Below the pieces are notes generated by a model. That model did no database searches and had not been told where the DNA came from. It was given only the letters and a program-made list of their open reading frames with translations. Positions 62,177-64,000 of a stretch of 64,000 nt of DNA are shown here, one piece after another. Each line of letters begins with the position of its first letter. Positions within the stretch are counted from its first letter, which is position 1. This DNA comes from an uncultured Lachnospiraceae bacterium (GTDB lineage: Bacteria > Bacillota > Clostridia > Lachnospirales > Lachnospiraceae). A program made the translations under genes and the position numbers. Location: positions 23,485-87,484 of the forward strand of contig CAJTYM010000011.1 in the NCBI GenBank assembly GCA_910583835.1. Direction: 5' to 3'.

Positions 62177-62872
62177 ATGTTCGATTACATAGATGGGAAA
62201 ATGATAGAAATCTATTATATTGAAGATGATGAAAATATTGCAACGGCTGTAAAAGCATATCTGAGCCAAAAAGGGTATGCCGTTTCTATATTTGGAACAT
62301 TGGAAAGCGGAAAGAAGGCATTGGAACACCATATTCCGAGCATTGCGCTGATTGACTGGAATATGCCAGACGGCGAGGGAAACAGCTTTTGCAGATGGAT
62401 ACGCTCAAGATGGAAAGAACTGCCAGTCATTTTTCTGACTGTCCGAGATGACACTTGTGATATTATTTCTGGTTTTAGATATGGGGCAGATGATTATGTG
62501 ACAAAACCTTTTGAATTAGAAGTTCTGTATTCCCGCATTTACGCATTGCTGCGCAGGTCAGGAAATGTGCAGAACCAGTATCTTTCCTGCGGTTCTATTT
62601 CAATTGACAAAAACAAAACGGCAGTATTTTGTGGCGAAGAAGAAGTTACTGTCAGCCAGGCAGAATACCAACTATTGCAGCTTTTGATGGAAAATAAGGG
62701 AAAAACCGTCACAAGAGAACGGCTGCTGACTCAAATCTGGGATAATAATGGGAATTATGTCAATGATAATACGTTGACCGTGACAATGAAACGGCTTAGA
62801 GAAAAGCTCCATCATCCGTCCTGCTTAAAAACAATACGGAGCTTTGGCTACCGTATGGAGGATGAGATATGA
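62177..62872 (+). CDS. OmpR-family response regulator
   Basis: A 231-residue regulator: receiver with acidic YIEDDEN, phosphoacceptor Asp60 in ALIDWNMPDGEG, conserved Lys in VTKPFELEVLYSRI, then an OmpR/PhoB winged helix (about 135-231) with VSQAEYQLLQLLMENKGKTV and NDNTLTVTMKRLREKL. I start at the ATG at 62177, directly preceded by GGGAGG. It overlaps the following kinase gene by 4 bp (ATGA). Function is unknown; this pair type often controls cell-envelope or antibiotic-resistance genes. Confidence 0.9.
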   Translation: MFDYIDGKMIEIYYIEDDENIATAVKAYLSQKGYAVSIFGTLESGKKALEHHIPSIALIDWNMPDGEGNSFCRWIRSRWKELPVIFLTVRDDTCDIISGFRYGADDYVTKPFELEVLYSRIYALLRRSGNVQNQYLSCGSISIDKNKTAVFCGEEEVTVSQAEYQLLQLLMENKGKTVTRERLLTQIWDNNGNYVNDNTLTVTMKRLREKLHHPSCLKTIRSFGYRMEDEI

Positions 62873-64000
62873 GCAAAAAATCAAATATAAAAATAACGGT
62901 TCTGTTTGTGTTGTCGGTCAGTCTTATTGTAGCGGCAATGACTACATACCTTCTTACCCTTTACTATCGCCATGTGTGTTTTCATATATTGGGAGGATTT
63001 TGTGAAAGTATGATTGAAAATAATCCAGATTCCAGACAGGCTGTTTTGGAAGTATTGAAAACACAGGATTTCCATATGACAGGCGAAAATATATTATCAA
63101 ACAAGTTTGATAATCATGTAATATCAAACTTTGGTTATTATTCATCGAATTTAGGGATTACGGACACGACAGCCCTTTGGATTGCCGTTTTAGCTTTTTT
63201 TGTGGGCGGCATATTATTCCTTTTCACTTTCTGTTATTGGCATAGGAAATCATATGCCCGTATCCAAACTTTGACGGGATATTTGGAAAAAATAAATATA
63301 GGCGTTCAAGGATTGGTTTTGGAATCTTCAGATGATGAATTTTCAAAACTGCAAGATGAAATATATAAGACGGTAACGGAACTTTACCAGACAAGGGAAG
63401 AAGCCCTAACAGCACGAAACAATTTTGCAGAAAATCTTTCTAATATTGCCCATCAGCTTAAAACGCCGATTACGTCTATTTCCTTAACTGTCCAGATGGC
63501 GAAAGAACATTTGAGAGACGCTCATGCCGCAGAAACGCCACAAGGGCATGCCGCAGGGGCATACCTCTATGCCATAGAACAGGCAAATAGAGGAAATTCC
63601 TCTATGGCGTGTAAAATGCACGCCAATATCAAGGATATAGAACGGCAGATAAACAGGCTCATACACTTAGAAGAAGCGTTATTGCTATTGTCCCGCATTG
63701 ATGCGGGAACGCTTGTATTTGACAGGAAACCGACAGATGTTTTTACAATCCTTTCTCTGGCATCAGACAATTTATATGAATTGTTCATGCAGAAGGGCGT
63801 TCTTATTGATGTTCCAGAAATGGGCGAGATGAATATCAATGTGGATTTAAACTGGACGATGGAAGCGGTCATGAATTTGATGAAAAACTGTATGGAAGCA
63901 ACAGGGACAGGAACTGCTGTCCATTGTTCCTATGAAAAAAATCCTCTTTATGTGCAGATACGGATATGGGACGAGGGGGAGGGATTTGCAAAAGAGGACT
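62869..64000 (+). CDS. Sensor histidine kinase (runs off the window)
   Basis: The frame opens at ATG 62869 overlapping the regulator stop and is still open at base 64000 (377 residues visible). Two transmembrane helices (about 8-30 and 104-124) flank an extracellular loop. The H-box is IAHQLKTPITSISLTV (His near residue 193), followed by an unusual 32-40-residue insertion before IERQINRLIHLEEALLLLSR, then the N-box MNLMKNCMEATG and the start of the G1 box (DEGEGFAKED). The insertion contains a DNA palindrome (63587-63605). Whether the kinase is active cannot be judged, because the C-terminus is outside the window. Confidence 0.88.
   Translation, partial: MSKKSNIKITVLFVLSVSLIVAAMTTYLLTLYYRHVCFHILGGFCESMIENNPDSRQAVLEVLKTQDFHMTGENILSNKFDNHVISNFGYYSSNLGITDTTALWIAVLAFFVGGILFLFTFCYWHRKSYARIQTLTGYLEKINIGVQGLVLESSDDEFSKLQDEIYKTVTELYQTREEALTARNNFAENLSNIAHQLKTPITSISLTVQMAKEHLRDAHAAETPQGHAAGAYLYAIEQANRGNSSMACKMHANIKDIERQINRLIHLEEALLLLSRIDAGTLVFDRKPTDVFTILSLASDNLYELFMQKGVLIDVPEMGEMNINVDLNWTMEAVMNLMKNCMEATGTGTAVHCSYEKNPLYVQIRIWDEGEGFAKED
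63520..63640 (+). repeat. Palindrome-containing in-frame insertion in the kinase gene
   Basis: CATGCCGCAG appears twice (near 63523 and 63547). ATAGAGGAA (63587-63595), A, TTCCTCTAT (63597-63605) is a perfect hairpin, extended by partial matches nearby. It encodes the extra segment HAAETPQGHAAGAYLYAIEQ and NRGNSSMACKMHANI between the kinase dimerisation helices. Confidence 0.6.

Overview
The window looks like a chromosomal segment of a gut-type Lachnospiraceae (Clostridia, Bacillota). This rests on moderate GC, strong AGGAGG ribosome sites, DUF6273 and transglutaminase-like secreted proteins, IIA-IIC-IIB sugar PTS genes with a Lachnospiraceae-type HPr, and GHKL/LytTR and OmpR two-component systems. 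No rRNA, tRNA, CRISPR array or intact transposase was seen. All family calls come from reading motifs; no database search was run.

Layout. (1) 1-9663 is a defence island: a Wadjet operon (jetA 3' part, jetB, jetC, jetD) with an extra ABC-type ATPase overlapping jetD, then an AT-rich cassette (Xre regulator, SF1 helicase-like ATPase, unknown protein) whose promoter contains a palindrome. (2) 9768-17665: a DUF255 protein, a DUF3781 protein, an Xre-PurM fusion, and a LytTR/GHKL two-component system with its ABC transporter operon, preceded by a LytTR-type direct repeat. (3) 17826-27835: a broken ATPase gene, a LacI regulator and a glucose/maltose-type unit (PTS IIA-IIC-IIB, EEP hydrolase, MalQ, Enzyme I, HPr, L-lactate dehydrogenase). 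(4) 27924-31044: debris of AlbA_2/COG2865-like genes around a glycosyltransferase. (5) 31025-35255: MATE pump, FadR-type regulator, IlvC with a matching operator, CDF metal transporter. (6) 35413-45795: an Xre regulator divergent from an ECF sigma/anti-sigma/secreted-protein operon, then gene remnants and a hemerythrin-CheX-like-REC protein. (7) 45948-49540: response regulator, ABC ATPase, permease and kinase of antibiotic-peptide type. (8) 49503-53302: debris, then a large secreted RCC1-repeat protein sharing a C-terminal module with the two secreted proteins of region 6. (9) 53701-61278: a carbohydrate catabolic operon (binding protein, two permeases, transaldolase, beta-hydroxyacid dehydrogenase, fucose-isomerase-like protein, Gfo/Idh/MocA protein) that fits a transaldolase-type sulfoglycolysis pathway, with a convergent Xre gene. 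(10) 61391 to the end: a short possible transcript, a frameshifted gene, and a response regulator plus kinase that runs off the end.

The most interesting items are the putative sulfoquinovose cluster with an Idh/MocA protein where a glycosidase is expected; the Wadjet island and adjoining helicase cassette; a roughly 47-bp hairpin repeat present three times between genes; helically phased GCAA repeats upstream of the PTS gene; and a palindrome-containing in-frame insertion in the last histidine kinase.
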